NCBI GenBank assembly: GCA_037176845.1
Contig: JAYKXP010000071.1
Coordinates: 62,001 to 126,000, forward strand
Length of the DNA stretch: 64,000 bases
Direction of reading: 5' to 3'
Source: Paramarasmius palmivorus
Taxonomy: Eukaryota > Basidiomycota > Agaricomycetes > Agaricales > Marasmiaceae
Position numbers and translations under genes: made by a program. Within the stretch, counting starts at the first letter, position 1; each line of letters begins with the position of its first letter. Positions 34,453 through 46,910 of this stretch are shown here, piece after piece. The notes beneath the pieces were generated by a model. It was not told the origin of the DNA, did no database searches, and saw only the letters and a program-made list of their open reading frames with translations.

Positions 34453-37400
34453 GGCCTAGCATCCGGTTGTTCGATGGTGGGCCTTTTTATATGTCGGGAG
34501 AACATTCGAACCCCTCACACCACTTTGCAGGAAGCATGACGCGAGACGAGGCGGGCCATATGAGCGAGATGGTCCCATGATGATGATGAATGTTGGCGAG
34601 GTGAATCAGAATATCACGCGGGGGTGACGGGTGCACGTCATTGGGAATCGGGAAGAGCGGTCCGCAGTCTAGGCATGTTGAGCGGGGTACAGTCCTTTTG
34701 TTGAGAACAGTTCGAGTTTTGCGTATTGCTGATAATCTATGGACAGATACGTATGAGGAAGGAACCGTGCGTGGAGAGGTCTAAAGAAAGTTACCGTTGG
34801 TGTATCCATAGCCCAACTGACTCGCTACCCGACCACTCAGACACGAGCCCCAAATGCCCTTAGCCTACGTAAATAGAAAGTCGACTGCGTCCCTGAGCAT
34901 GCACAAGTGGATGAACAAATATCATATTCAGGGAGCAACAGATTTCCGCATCAGACTTCGTTGGTTTCGAGTTTCCAGTCATTGTCTTGAGTCTCAAGTC
35001 TGAGTCATTGGTATCGGCAAAGTTTTCTTCAGTTCCAAGCCACTAGCAAGGAAGAAGGTAAGAAAGGTCCTAGAGAGAAGATAGTTTCTCACCGACCAGT
35101 GGTTCCATGAGACAATCACAGCATTCCCGGTCACACTACTCGCACAGACTCCGAGTCCAAAAGGGGAGCGCATGAGTATTATCGGCGGCCCTTGTGCTTT
35201 ACCGCGCACGGACCAACGATGGAAGGTCGATCACGAGATCAGAGGTGTAGCCCATGCCGTAACGATGACCTGCAAAGAGAGCAGGAACGGCACTAAGGTC
35301 CTGGAAGTGGAATGCGAGTGGCTTGGATAATGGCAATCGTGGAATCCAAATGAAGTCGAGGATAGACAAGAGTTATAGATTGACCAGAAGGAGAGCTATA
35401 TAGCACATTAGACGGCGAGGATTTGCATGAGTAACATGGACAGACCATTTCCACCGCAGTTTGGGATACGGGACGCTCAACGATCATATTCTATCACAAA
35501 TGAACATTCTGACGTTAGCAGGCTCATATCGGTCAAAAGAACACACCATACATCGATTCCATTCCCTTGACAGTCCCAAAGTCCTACTCCTACTCCGTCG
35601 TCCTGCTCCCTAGCCATCAAAAAATGGCATGGAATCTTTTATCCAAGGCCTCGCCACTATAGGGCCCATATTTCCTTCAAACTTGAAGGTGTTTAACACT
35701 GCTGGTATCGACAGAAAAAAAATGGAAAAATCTTCTGGGGAGCTTTTTTATTGTAAACAATGAAATCAAAGATATCACACACACCTTGAACGCGTAAAGA
35801 CCATTGATTTCGTCAGGGCCTTGAGCGGGCTGACTGCTGAGCGCTGAACCTCGAGATTAGCAGTAGTGGATGCATGGTGAATGGCGAGAGAAACAAGGTA
35901 CGTGAGAATTGCGTGGGAACTTCAGGATTTAGATAGATGTAATCTTATCTCTCCCCTTGCCTCCTTACCACCTTCAACACTGTAATACTAGATGTTGCTA
36001 AAACGTTGGTATAGTGTGCTACAGTAATATGTTTTGTATCCGTCAACCCGTCAAGGATGGATCTGCGAATAGAAAAATTCCACCTCCAACTCCTCATCGT
36101 CCTATTCTCGCAACTGCGCGTTCGTATAAAATTTAAGAGCGCCGAACTAAACTTGGACCTTCCCGCCCTTCAAGTTCTTGCTAGCTTGATAAACTTGGGT
36201 CATGATCAGAATATAGATTCAGTTTCTAACTCAGGCTGCCGAAAAGCTACAATAGTCTTTCTCGGCCTCAGTTCTGTGACATCTCACTCGATACATGTCG
36301 TTGCCTAATTGAGGGTTGCTCAGATGCTCATAGAACTGCCTGGTAAGTAGAAGAAGAAGAATCAGCACTCATGACCAAGATCCAGACGATACTCGCATAA
36401 CTCACCGATGAAGAAGGCATTCAAGGATTTTTTGATGAGACTCCGAAATTGAATTAGAACCACGGCTAGTCTTCATTCCCGTAGCAATCAGTTGGAAGAA
36501 CTTCTTCAGCTCACGCGGAATGAGAGAACGTCCGACGTTCGTTGCTGTTGGCTCCACTCTACTCCAACGCTCGGTGGCGAGCGCTCTATGCGCTGAAGCA
36601 GCCACAATCCTAATCGAGCTAACTATTCAAATTGATTCAAAGTTTTACAAGTTAAGAATAAGGATATCCTGCTTGTTGTATGTCGGTAGATATAACCTGA
36701 GCGTCGTGGTCTGGTGTGATTTTGAGATGGAGGGGAAAAATTGGCGAAGTCCTCGGAATTGAGTGACAAGACATTCCGGCATGCCTCCGTCAAAGCTAAA
36801 GATAAGAATCGAATGTTCTTCTGAAACGAAAAGACAGCTTTTGGTATCTGCCTTTGCAACCCACATCATTTAGTTAGCCAACAACGGGACAAACCCGGTC
36901 AGTGACCTGGGACGGGCTCGGCGTTCGGGTTCGATCATCGTGTCAGATCTCACTGCTCAGGCTGGAAAGGTTTGCTAAAAGTAGCGATCATGTCAACTGC
37001 ATCTCCGCCACTTTAAAGCTGGAGAACCAATTCGACCGAATTCGCCGCCGTTGAGAGTTTCAAGCCTGCATTCATATCAAGTTGGCTCCATCACTCCGAG
37101 TCGGAATGATGCATGAGTATGTGCAAGTATGTCCGAGGTCGCACACTGGCCAAAATCATGGAACTTCTGGTCATGATCCTGCGAGAGAAATTTTAGTGGT
37201 GCGATTGAACGATGGTCGCACACTGAGTACTGAGGCTTCGACTTTCTCAGGCTTGGCATTTTGAATTTCTCACGCTCCTAGCTTGACGCGATCATGACGA
37301 TCCCGGTTGCGTCCTTGGCAGTCGAGTCTTAAGTGTTTCTCCATTCCTTAATCCTGTTTGTAGGATTCTGATCGCCTTTCAGAGCCGATTTCTAAAGGAT

Positions 37401-40120
37401 AGAGAAGTTTGCTAGGTCACACTGAGCTTTTTGGCATCGTTGTTCGAGTGGAATCGAACCTCGAGCGAGGACCGTATGTCTCACTAATTTTAGGACGCAT
37501 TCGCAAATCCCACACACTCAAGGACTTGTCACATTCCTGCGTTCTCGGTAACAGCTCGGAAATATCCAGTCGTGGTACTCTTTCAAGTCCACTGTCGTTG
37601 TCATTTCACCGCTGGTATGCGGTGGAGGTACCATGGGCTTCTTTCATGGGCTCTCGTGATCTATACTAGCTCCGTGAAGTTGCCTGCGCCCGGTCCTCCG
37701 AGTCTAGCTGTCGTCCCCTCCTCTCTTGGATGCCGAGGTATGGCACAACTTGCGTAAATCTTACCGCAACTCGTTCTGAACGGATGCCGCATGTTGCTTT
37801 TGAACTTGCCTTATGTAGAGGGTACTATCCCGAATGTTCGAATCTAGTAGGTTGACTGTATCGGGGCTATCTCGCGGACACAGTCCGCATATAATCGTTT
37901 ATGCGAGTTCTTTCCTGTGAGTTCTTTTAAAATGAACATGGACTGAAATCGATTAGAACCTCAGCCTAACCGTAGTAGCGATATTTTGGCTTTCTCCTCT
38001 CAGATGGCTGGTCAGGACCATGGCGACCCAATCAACGAGGAAGGCTCTGCCGATGTTACAGAAGCGACTCGCAAATAACCTGGTTGCGGTATTCCTGCGT
38101 TTACTGACTTATACATCAGCAATCAAGTTTTACAATACTATGCTAACGCGACGAACACACGGCAGCCTTTGATTCTTAGCTACTGTCCGGCCATAATCTA
38201 AACATAGCGGCTCACTTCATCAGACATTCTATCGGAAATTAAAAGTCTGTACCGAACTACTATTATCCTGATTGCTATGCCACTGATGCCTTTTTCATGC
38301 TCCTTCACTCAGCTGCTCCCTTGATACAGCAATACGGCCCTCAATCCGCGGATCTTACGCACCTTTCTAAATGGTTTGGAACCCAGAAGTTTAGGCGTCA
38401 ATTCTTTCGCGGACGAATTGCCGTCTTTTTAGTCACAGAACCTGCTTGCTTTGAGTTTTCCAGAGACATGAACCATGCGTATCTCATTTTACTCTCAGCT
38501 CGTGTCGCTCACGTTGTGGCGTCAAGATGGTTCGTTTCTCTCTTGCTCTAGAGTCCGAGTCCTACAAAGAACTCACGACGGGAAGCCTCGGTGCTTTCGT
38601 GGTCTTAAAAGTTGATGCGCGCATCTCAGCAATTGAGGCCAATGGTCCTGCCGCGTTGGCGACTATCATGCTTCTCCGGCTTCTTGTCTAGTGCCCTTAT
38701 GTCGTGGTAAGCTACCGTAACATAGTCCCCTCATGTGCAATCATCCCGGTCGCCCATAGTGTTGAACTGCGACAGCTGAGTGGTCCTAGGAATCCATTAT
38801 AACTGCCATTTGATCGCATTATCGCTCCCAACTTCCGAATGTCAGACCATAGTCGTTGCTTTTACGTAGGGTCGGAGAACAGTAGTCCATCTGGCGCGAG
38901 GCCATGTCTGTTGACCAGTATAATTTGTGGCATCACGAACGGCCATAATTCGCCGCATCGCCTTGCAGGAAAGCCGACAATGACCGAGAAATTTTAATAG
39001 AAACGTTTGTCTAAACGCACCATTCGTTATGTGGCGCAGTCTTGGGCGCGCTATAAAACATTTTTTGGCTAGCGACGCCGACACTGCAAGCTGCATTCCA
39101 TATTCGAACGGAAATGGCGTCCTATACGTCCTCAGACTGGGGTAGCCTCCGCCCCTCACGCAGGTCTTCGCAATCATTTGACTTGGTCACACGACGCCGC
39201 TCGAGAACACAAATTTTTCACGTTGCTCCAACATTCTCCAACGAGCGCCCTAAAACTACTTCGATATCCAGAAGCTCACTTCATGTTCAAGGGGAGAACC
39301 CTGTACTGTTCTGAGCTGTCAATTTGCGTTTATAAGGCTTCCCAGATGCATTATGATGTATGCTCCGACATCCAATTGAGTTTAATTGGCTTATACCGAT
39401 GAACGGGAGCTAGTTCGCTCAACAATTTCGTTCTATACATGCACTCGTTAGATGTCCCTTACTACCGGGAGAGCATGCGTCGTAGTTTATTTTAACCCGA
39501 ACCTGCTCTCGTACCTTAGTTGCTTAAGACGTATATTGTATTGTGAGACTATATTTCGTCTGTATTAATTCAAAACCGGATCCCCTAAACTCAAGCCGTA
39601 AGGAGGAACCAATTCGTCAATCTTTCTTTGAGTTTGAAGCCGATGCACTGGATTGCCTTGAGAGTCGGGAAGGACTCGGATGGGAGCTTTGTGTGAATTG
39701 CGAGTACTACGTAGTGTATGCCCAAAAGGGATTGTAGCCGTTGAAAATCCGAGTCTATTCATCGCATCTGGTCAATGAACAAAAGATCATCTCTGCAGGG
39801 TCTGTTTAAGTTTCCTCGGCGGTCTCATTTCCGTCAAGCCTGCATAGTGAAGACCACCATGAATTTCCCATAACTTCTACGATAATAATCAAAGGTCGGT
39901 CTTGATTATGAGAGCTGAAGAAGCAAATTTATCCATGCTCTTGTAGCCTGATTGTTCGTAAGTTTTTTTAAAAGCCAAAGCAGAGCGCTGAGCCTGCCGT
40001 TGTGATCATCGCCATTCGGCATTTCGAAGGGAGCGTCACACAATTCCCACGGCACCTATCTTGATCCCAACCATATAAGATGCTTCGTGTCCATTACTAT
40101 GGGGACATCAACAACATATT
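34453..40120. other. 5.6-kb gene-poor region
   Basis: The first few hundred bases are the GH35 promoter. Beyond that, no frame on either strand shows a recognisable domain or an exon chain. No reverse transcriptase, transposase or terminal repeat was noticed. Local GC is near the window average, so this is not an obvious AT-rich, repeat-mutated block. Non-coding RNA or an unrecognised fast-evolving gene cannot be excluded. Confidence 0.4.
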
Positions 40121-42142
40121 ATGATCTCGGAGTCCGGCTCACGGAAGAGAGAGAAGAATCCATTCAGGCAGAGTACTGGGAGGCACTTACGACGAGGTAA
40201 AGCGTGTCTGAATTGTCGGTATGTGACAGTCTTTTTCACTTCTCCTGGATTGAAACCAATATTGTCCAGATATTTGAAAATTGTGAGGTTCCACCATCCT
40301 TTCCGCGTACCAAAAAATTAAATCTATGACTTTTGAAACAAGAAATGCGATGGTATTAAGCCAACTTGTGGCGCCTGCATTCGAGTTCCAAAAGACGACC
40401 CTTGCGAATTCACTGATGGCCCCTCGAGAACTGTTATGCTGCAGCAAACCGTCACTCGCCTTCAGGCACGGGTACAAGAGCTGGAAGGTGCTGGTTCCTC
40501 CCATTACTCCAAGTCCCGAGCGTCAACTCCGTCGGCTTCCAGCAGTGGGGAGTCAATCAGAGACTCCAGTTCTCCTGTGCCTCCTCCACACCAGAGTCAT
40601 ACACGTTCGGACCAAGATTCTGTATCAAATCCTCGACTACAGGTTTGGGTTACATTGTTTCCCGAATATGGCTCACTAAATACTTCCAGGACTCGCAGTC
40701 TCTCGAAAACGAAACGCAGTAAGTTCACCTTCAGGCTTTAATGACCTATATAAGCCCAGTTCGCTCATCGTCGAACAGTATACACGCTTTCCTCAGCAAT
40801 TGTTCTCACCTGGGATTTTTCTTGAACATTGATCGTTTTCGCCAATCTCTGCATACTCCGGGCGCGCCTCTAGCTCTGAGAACGCTCCAATCCGCCGTCT
40901 GTCTTTGGGGGATCCATATTTCTCAACAGGACTCTCCACTGGAATCCAATTTTCTCGAGCAATGCCTTTCGGGAATGTCGTTCTCAACGAGCGTCCATTT
41001 GGACCCTGGATGTGTGATGGATATAATCCAGGTCCACGTACTCCTCGCTGCGTATTATCTGCGTAAAAACCAATTCCTGGATAGCGAGTATTATGTCAAT
41101 GGCGCCGTTTCTCTTTGTATTTCCCATGGTCTCCACCAGGTACACCACTCCAATAGGCTTTTGGGTGTAGTCGAAGGGAAGGAGATCTTTTCCATCGCCC
41201 CTAGGAACGCAGTAGATTTAACGGAGAGAATCAATGGCTTCTGGGCCGTTTTCAACATGCAAAGGCAGATGCTCATTTCGAGGTATCCCTCGTCGTCAGC
41301 GTTTGGGACTTTGTGCTCTTGGGAGGCGGAAATCAAAACACCCTGGCCAGGTAGTGGGGACGAGGTAAGTTTACTCACAGACCAAAGTGTTCCGCGATGC
41401 TAATCAAGACACTGCCCTCGTTATGCATTTAGCCCGGCGCCACTTTTGAATATATGTACACCAAGGCGACCATCCTACTGCATCGAGCTTGCCATCTCCT
41501 ATCTAAATCGGAAAATAGTACGGTCTAGGCGCTATTAAGCTACTTCTCCCGCTCAAATGATGTTTTCTATAGCCCAATCACTCATGATTATTGATCAACC
41601 AACCCTCTTCGATGAATATATTCAACTTACCGACCTCATCACTCGATTCCGATATTCGTTACCGCCTCTCAATCAAATCAATGGTACACTGATCACTATA
41701 CATTGCATGGCCTCAACCGCCTACTTCAAAGCACAAGAAGTTGTGGGGGACACCAGTCCTTCATGCTTGGAAGCTGCGCTGGGTGTTCTGCAGATGCATT
41801 ACAACTTTATCACTCAAGGTAGAGGCCCATTCGACCCATTTGCGGGCACTTTATGCTCGATGGCGGCAAAATATCTAATGAAGGAGAAGACTAGGATTGA
41901 TTTACTGTGTGCGGGCATTGCTTGGAATGTGAACGGGTTGGTCCAGGACCCATTACAAGAGCAAGCGCGTGTGAATGCAGCTGTCGAGGAGGCAAAGAGT
42001 ATCATAATGTACTTGTCGTCAGTTTGTCCATCTATGAGTGAGTCGCCTATCCTCTTTATTCTGCCCGTCGGGACTCACAAAAGGGTCACTCTAAACAGGA
42101 TATCATGGTGAGAAGTTGTGTCAGTTGTATCAGGCATTATAG
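40121..42142 (+). CDS. Zn(II)2Cys6 fungal transcription factor (547 aa)
   Basis: This is a nuclear DNA-binding regulator of the Gal4 type with a fungal-specific middle-homology domain. Eight exons (40121-40218, 40270-40282, 40343-40642, 40690-40718, 40755-41364, 41433-41517, 41573-42037, 42099-42142) join in frame to 547 aa. The zinc cluster is C-x2-C-x6-C-x6-C-x2-C-x8-C at residues about 30-57 (ACLNCR, YLKIKCDGIKPTCGAC, PCEF). It is followed by a coiled-coil linker (MLQQTVTRLQARVQELEG) and a serine/proline-rich stretch. The rest is the Fungal_trans-like domain (LNIDRFRQSLHTPGAPLALR, YYLRKNQFLDSEYYVNGAVS, GFWAVFNMQRQML, LITRFRYSLPPLNQINGTL). Exon 2 is only 13 nt and encodes the linker residues inside the zinc knuckle. 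Target genes are unknown. Confidence 0.9.
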
Positions 42143-42303
42143 TGAGTGCCTCTAGGCCGAACACCCCCGTATATCATTATTCGTACACGATACCCATACA
42201 AGCCGACTAGTCCGAATCCCTATCCAAGAATACACGCAATAAACACAGATAACAGTAGTTATGGCATACAGCTCCCGTCCTCCATCTTTTGCAAAGTCAA
42301 GAC

Positions 42304-42807
42304 TCAAACATGGTTGCAGAAATCATGCAAAGGTACCAGAGGAGTAATATCAGGCTGCCTTAATCTGAGTTGGACAATGTCACTCTTCCTTTCCATGACA
42401 ATATCATAGATCTGGGTGACATGGCAATGCATCGAGATCCGCCTATGAGACGCCAGCCCCCAGATGAATCTAATAACCCATGCAGCGCAACCCCAGCCAA
42501 TTAATCCGCTGGGATCGTTGCCGTTCTTCGTCGCAGGATATTGCACGGCGTATCCATCGAGATCCTCAACGGTGGCTCCCTGCCATTCTCCGACGTGAAC
42601 AATGCCGAGGAGAGTCGGCGCATCGGTAATACGACAAGTTTTCGGTTTGAGAACCCAAGTACGATGACTGCCGAGACAAATTTGGTAAATGTGGGCGCCT
42701 TTGTCAAAGTAAGACGTTTGGTGCGCAACGACGGCCCAGTGAGGGCTCGTAGGGCGACCACGATCGTCGGTTTGGGAGTAGAGGGCAATTCCAATCAAGA
42801 CAGCCAT
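42304..42807 (-). CDS. Small single-exon hypothetical protein (167 aa), papain-like fold suspected
   Basis: One open exon of 167 codons, convergent with the transcription factor 161 bp away. Start MAVLIGIALYSQTDDRGRP. It looks like a recurring small Agaricomycete hypothetical family, with a conserved-looking HW near the N-terminus (SPHWAVVAH), then YQICLGS, GIVHVGEW and GWGCAAWVIRFIW. The order of one histidine (residue about 24) followed by one cysteine in a helix (about 130) resembles circularly permuted NlpC/P60- or LRAT-like papain folds. That is inference from pattern only. No signal peptide or TM helix. Function unknown. Confidence 0.6.
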   Translation of the reverse strand: MAVLIGIALYSQTDDRGRPTSPHWAVVAHQTSYFDKGAHIYQICLGSHRTWVLKPKTCRITDAPTLLGIVHVGEWQGATVEDLDGYAVQYPATKNGNDPSGLIGWGCAAWVIRFIWGLASHRRISMHCHVTQIYDIVMERKSDIVQLRLRQPDITPLVPLHDFCNHV

Positions 42808-44124
42808 TCACTCGGCTTTCTCAATCTGAATGTTAAGGGATTCTTTACTTAGAGAATAAGACATGTCAATAAGTAATCAAAAAAAAAAAAACGATGTACT
42901 GCTTACCAGATTGAAGTAGATCGAGTCGACGTTGCCCTGAGGACGATGTTGAAAGGTTCACAGAACACAGAACACATCGTCCTTAAATACGGATTCAGAG
43001 CTACAAAGAGATACATAGGCCACGGGCCACAGTAGTCATATCAGGAAGACAAAGAGAAAACGTTTCGTAAACCATTGTCCTTGGATGACTTCGGACACGC
43101 GGCGAACCATCATTTCTTCCAATAGGTTACGAGGACTAGTCATTATCCTCAGTCTCGACGGCACATCGGATATAAGAGTTGAATGGAGGATTGAAATTCT
43201 ATTTGACGAAGATTGTTCCAAAGAATTCAATCCATATCACTTACTGATAGCGATTAATATCTGTTCGAGGTTTATTTCGAATCTCTTCCTGTCCTGAATA
43301 TTTCGAGCCGGTGTGCCTGTTCTAGGTATTGTGGAGCAAACGGACGGGGGCTTGAGAGTACTTGGTACCTCTCATGCTCACGATGTGTGTGGAAGGTGTA
43401 GACAATGAATAGGAACACCCCATCGTTACCAGTCTGGTTGACGTAAATCGGTGTTGTAGAACGGTCGCTCAAGAAGAGTAGAGAAATCCGGATTGGTAGG
43501 AATGTGCTTTACTATGTCGTGATGGTATTCTCGATATTCGAAGCTGAGAAAAATTTTCGGGTGACAGAGGAAGACTGAGTAAGGACACGATTCAACACCA
43601 TGAGAGGGGGGAAAAAGATGAATGTGGGCGCTTGTTCAGAGTCCAAAATTGCCAGCTCACGCGCTCACGTCACGGTGTACTGGTAGGCTAAGCGCTAAAC
43701 GCCGTTCCATTAACGACTCGGAATTCACTAGCACTTTTGACGTCTGGTGACATTCAGGTGCACAAGATACTTAACACTTGATACTAACTGCCTTGGTCCC
43801 CATTTCGGAACGAGCAGGGCCAATAACCTCATCCAAGCGCCGGTAAGAACTTACACGCTATGTGACACTAGAATATCGAGCGAACTTGCTACTTACACTC
43901 ATCCGCTCCCAACAATCCTAAAACCTAGTATGTGCACCACACCTACCCTTATCATTAGATGATTCAGCGTAATAAAGAGTCATCCGCGATGTCTAGTTTT
44001 CAAACGGAGTACACTCCACGCTCCAGAAGGAATAAATAACACCTAATAGAGACCCTGGTAAACCCAGAATGTAAGATACCTAATATGACCATACCCAAAA
44101 GAATGACAGTAAATATATAGGACG
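42808..44124. other. Intergenic
   Basis: A (A)12 run at about 42880 and short unconnected frames only. No gene is supported. The end near 44124 is 3' flank of the 7-TM-like gene. Confidence 0.4.
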
Positions 44125-45786
44125 TTAAACTGTGTGAAGTCGCAAAAGTGGAGGTCTGCTAGCCTCCTCGCAAAGGCCATCTGTATCACCGTGAACCAGA
44201 GTGCCCCGCGTGAGCCCATAGCCCACCTGGATTGTTTCAACGTTCAGATAGAGAAGTGCAATAGCTAGAATACACACCTCATAGGTTGTATCAGCACCGT
44301 GAGGCTCTTTTGTTGGTCGGTGACAGGTTGTATCCGTGTAGTACCTGGTGAGCGTGGGCTTTTCCGGTAATGTAGACGTAATCGCTGTACTGAAGTTCAC
44401 GGGCCCCTGCCACGAATGCGAAATCATAGATTCTGGATCGATACTAATGATTGGGGGCCAGTCCGAAAACTGGATATCCGAGACGACATTAGTCTGGAGT
44501 ATCTGGGGTAGCGTAATCTGCTCGATAGACTCCTTGAATGGTCCCGAATTGATCCAGCATAGTACCAACACATTGAACATGATCTTCGAACACGTTTATG
44601 AGTACGTGTTCACATGATCCAGGAAGAAGACTCACGTCAACCAAGCAAGTGTTGTAACACAGTAAACCCAACTCTTCGCCCTTTAAAATAAATAAAGTAG
44701 CAATGCATCCCTATCGATAAAAGAGTTTCACTGGGATTTGGACAAGTCAGGGTGGACACATACCAACGAAATGGACGATCCTATAAGGTAGCCACTTCAG
44801 TTAGATTCAGTCATTCAGTAGGTCGTTGCACTTGTTAGCTGCCCGCTTACTAGAGAGTTCGCTTTGCCATATCCCTGAGCCGTGGACTGACCATACTAGA
44901 GCGCCAGAGCGGCCACAGAAACATGGATGTAAAGACAAAACCTGGCACTACACCATAAATGGCAGCTCCGGTTATCCTATGGGCGCTATCAGCAAAGCGT
45001 TAGAATTAATATAATATGCCCTTACACATTGCGGCTGAAGTCGAATAAGCACATCCCATCTGGCCTAATTCTACTCTGAGGCTCGATCAAGAGGAGGATC
45101 TGAAAGACAAAACCTCCAAGCGTGACGAGTATACATATCCTGTACACATTGGATTTGAGTCGTGGAGTATTGTGCCCTCCGCACCAAACGATGTAGGCCT
45201 GACAATTGATTGGTATGCGCTTCAGAGCCAAGCGATAGCACAAACTTTCTCGGCGAGATAGGCGTTGAAAAGTAACTAAAACGCGTTTGAGAAGCACAGC
45301 GAAAGATCATTGCTGTTGCTTACCCTGACGATGCCATGAGACACGAGACAAAACATGACAGCTTGCGCGCATCGCGTTGGATTCTCAGCAACGCCGAGCC
45401 CTAAAAGCAAAACTCCTGCTATGTAGGAGCAGTGACTCAGTGCTGAACTCTGACTCGACAAGATTCTGTCCACGAACAAGACATCACAGAGCACCACCTG
45501 AGGTCGATGATAAGTACGGTTCAGAGTCGCAAGAAGATGGTCCGCACGCAGAGATCAATAGCAATAGCATGCACAGTTTCGCCCATTTCATCTTTCGCCA
45601 ATATCGAATCTCCTTGATGGTAGGCATTCGTTGAGATATCATATGTGAAAGACTGGAAAGGCCTTGAATCCTTCAGCCATTGCACCAAAAGGATCAATGA
45701 AAGCGGAACTCACTAAGGAAATGGCACAGGCTCGTGAGAACCTTCAACGAAAGAAATGCATCCGGGACTGCCAGCAATTCCGACAT
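44125..45786 (-). CDS. Multi-pass membrane protein, 7-TM-like family, copy 1
   Basis: This is a fungal integral-membrane family found in many Agaricomycetes, function unknown; some databases label such proteins as GPCR-like. Start 45786 (MSELLAVPDAFLSLKVLTSL), intron after the HFL/S codon (exon ends 45714), then QRMPTIKEIRYWRKMKWAKLCMLLLL, a TM pair region, AYIVWCGGHNTPRLKSNVY (about 45170-45200), and SRIRPDGMCLFDF. After a further intron comes FTSMFLWPLWRSSMVSPRLR, MAKRTL, ISLV, and LGLLCYNTCLVDVMFNVLVLCWINSG (in two exons). A hydrophilic tail follows, rich in T/P. The minus-strand end at 44125 is provisional because a 51-nt in-frame intron could lie in the tail. It is the most diverged of the three copies (KMKWAKLC replaces HLTWG..C). 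Confidence 0.72.
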
Positions 45787-46910
45787 TGGTAGCAAGAATG
45801 CGCCAGCCAACTGAGAGAGAGGGTGTGATTAAGGATCGAAGAACGAGGAAAGTGAAAAAATAGATGGAGCCTCATTCCAGCGGTCGTTCATCCTTTAAAT
45901 ACGATCCCGAACTAATGCCGTTCTCGCGGCTCGGAGCCCAAACCGAAGAGGCCCCAATCCAACCCCAAGCGCCACATTGGCAGCGCTAGGCGCAATGTGA
46001 ACGCGTGAACCACAAAGTTGCGCAAAAGTTGCGTGAACGGTGTCTGTGATGGTCGCGTCAAAACCAACGGTGCTGACAAAGCTGCAGCCTGAAACGCGGA
46101 CTTCCTTTGCTGACTCAGCGTCTTTCTCTGTCCTGACGCCCATGGCAAGGCCCTTGAACTTGAAGGAGTGCAGCATAACGGAGGATGCCAGAGGTTTGAG
46201 AGGTGGGTATTCCTCGATTTTATTTCCGTCCCATATTCACGATGAGATCTAAGCATCTACGTAAAGAGAAAACACGAGCGCTGGACCAAGGCGACGCGAC
46301 ATGTTTCCAGTCATGATCATCCTAATTATCCCGACTGATGCCCCATTTCCTCTGGCTACTCTAATTTTCTCGTATGCTGGAAGGCTTACGGTTAATGAAG
46401 CGGAAGCGATTAGTGTCCATTTTTGCTACCCACGGTCCAGTGTAAGTACTGCATCCGTCGACAATCGTATTCTCCATCTTAATGAGAATCTCAACACTTC
46501 TCTCGCACGACCAATGATCATAACGTATATGTTCTCGCACCAATACATTGGCGATACCTCTCCCGTATCCGCTCCATACAACACATTATTTTCAGCTGGC
46601 CCTGGTCACTTCCAGCACTGCAATCGTCACGGAATAGTCAAAGTTCTGTCCAACCTTTCATGGAGATCCCCATCCTGCTACCCTACCCTGACCTGACTCG
46701 GGAACGCGATATATTCCCTCTCACGTATCACTTTACGTGTTCTTTAGTCTGCGACATGTTCGGTGGAACGGCAGCGGGTACTTGCTCAAAACGGTTAAGA
46801 CGACTTCTTGTTTTGTACACGATTGACAATCCAGAGTGCGTAGAGTAAACTGACTAGGTTATATTATACAGCTTGAAATGAATGTGGGTGTGAGTTTGGG
46901 TAATGGGTTG
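45787..46910. other. Intergenic between two 7-TM-like paralogs
   Basis: No gene is supported. A 93-codon minus-strand frame (45895-46176) overlaps a 114-codon one in another frame. Neither has recognisable domains or a partner exon. Confidence 0.4.

Noticed and set aside
36880..36960. tRNA-like string GGGTTCGATCATCG
   Set aside because: No pairing acceptor stem or D arm around it; it does not fold as a cloverleaf.
34453..40120. Possible transposon in the gene-poor block
   Set aside because: Looked for reverse-transcriptase, integrase or transposase motifs and for terminal repeats; none seen.
45895..46256. Two overlapping minus-strand frames of 93 and 114 codons
   Set aside because: They are in different frames of the same stretch, and neither has a domain or fits the upstream end of 7-TM-like copy 1, whose start is clear at 45786.
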